Shown here: piece after piece, positions 5,592 to 5,934 of the stretch | Layout of the letters: every line of letters starts with the position of its first letter | How positions within the stretch are numbered: the stretch's first letter is position 1 | Position numbers and translations under genes: made by a program | The notes under the pieces: model-generated | Seen by the model: only the letters and a program-made list of their open reading frames with translations | Told to the model about the DNA's origin: nothing | Databases searched by the model: none | Source of the DNA: Clostridia bacterium | GTDB lineage: Bacteria > Bacillota_A > Clostridia > Oscillospirales > Acutalibacteraceae | DNA length: 5,934 nt | Direction of reading: 5' to 3' | Assembly (NCBI GenBank): GCA_009930155.1 | Contig: RZYX01000106.1 | Coordinates: 1-5,934 of the forward strand

Positions 5592-5934
5592 TTAGCCCCT
5601 TTTATAAGTCTTCATATATTTATTTATCTTTTTTGCAAGCCCATCTGTGCTTTCCTTTTGCATACGCCATTTCCAGTTAGTTCCAATTGTTGATGGAATA
5701 TTCATTCTTGAATCACTGTCAAGTCCAAGCAAGTCTTGCATGGTTACTATTGCAGTGTCTGAAACACATTCCCAAGCAGCTTTCATCATTCCCCAGTTAT
5801 AACCCTCCTGCTCAGTGAAATGCAAATATTCAGCGGCACATTCTGCCTCTTGTTTGCTTGCATTGTTTATCCAGCCTATTATAGTATCATTGTCATGCGT
5901 TCCTGTATAGACAACAGAGTGCTGTGTATAGTTG
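5592..5934 (-). CDS. malQ: 4-alpha-glucanotransferase (amylomaltase, GH77), C-terminal part, cut by the window edge
   Basis: MalQ is a cytoplasmic enzyme that transfers glucan segments between alpha-1,4-glucans and releases glucose, acting in maltodextrin and glycogen/starch metabolism. The window holds the last 113 codons of a protein that is usually about 500 residues; the reading frame enters at 5933. Recognisable GH77 features are VVYTGTHDNDT at the fifth to fifteenth residue after the entry point of the visible part, where the Asp of THDN corresponds to the third catalytic carboxylate of amylomaltases, and the C-terminal block DLLGLDSDSRMNIPSTIG with NWKWRM. The first two catalytic residues lie outside the window. 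The stop is TAA at 5594-5592. A TTG near 5825 is internal, not a start. The promoter and neighbouring genes are not visible. Nothing suggests a broken copy. Confidence 0.95.
   Translation of the reverse strand, partial: NYTQHSVVYTGTHDNDTIIGWINNASKQEAECAAEYLHFTEQEGYNWGMMKAAWECVSDTAIVTMQDLLGLDSDSRMNIPSTIGTNWKWRMQKESTDGLAKKINKYMKTYKRG

Noticed and set aside
5401..5595. Plus-strand open frame of 64 residues in the gap before malQ.
   Set aside because: It begins with TTG, has no ribosome binding site, consists of A/T-rich low-complexity codons, crosses the malQ terminator and runs into the malQ stop codon.
1..5934. Mobile elements, CRISPR arrays, tRNA/rRNA genes, toxin-antitoxin or phage-defence genes.
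   Set aside because: No transposase, direct-repeat array, cloverleaf or defence-domain motif was seen; every substantial open frame is accounted for by housekeeping, sporulation or transport genes.

Overview
The window looks like chromosomal DNA of a low-GC, endospore-forming Firmicute, most likely a Clostridia member. The reasons are the spoVAC-spoVAD sporulation genes, AAAGGGGG-type ribosome binding sites, AT-rich intergenic DNA with strong hairpin-plus-U-run terminators, and a riboswitch upstream of a P-type ATPase. I cannot name the species.

Layout. (1) Positions 1-958, minus strand: spoVAC complete, then the first 166 codons of spoVAD, which runs off the left edge. (2) Positions 959-1093: a divergent intergenic region with a sigma-A-like promoter on the plus strand. 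(3) Positions 1094-1780, plus strand: a MacB/LolD-type ABC ATPase with no permease beside it. (4) Positions 1781-2416, plus strand: a promoter embedded in a perfect 26-bp palindrome, then a 73-residue two-helix membrane protein that overlaps a YbjQ/DUF74-family protein by 20 bp, closed by a strong terminator. (5) Positions 2454-5357, minus strand: a transcription unit with its own promoter, a yybP-ykoY-class (Mn2+-sensing) riboswitch aptamer, an intrinsic terminator competing with the aptamer, and an 882-residue P2-type cation ATPase, ended by its own terminator. (6) Positions 5457-5934, minus strand: the last 113 codons of malQ (4-alpha-glucanotransferase, GH77) and a terminator 97 bp beyond its stop.

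The most informative point is the ATPase unit. The protein carries SERCA-type calcium-site residues and would normally be annotated as a calcium pump. Its leader, however, folds by hand into a yybP-ykoY aptamer whose closing helix P1 shares its 3' strand with the 5' arm of the terminator. That arrangement predicts an ON switch induced by Mn2+, so manganese efflux (or mixed Mn2+/Ca2+ export) is a serious alternative to a pure calcium role. The second point of interest is the small membrane protein/YbjQ pair, which looks translationally coupled and has no established function. The remaining genes are ordinary housekeeping or sporulation genes. I see no mobile element, CRISPR array, tRNA or rRNA.
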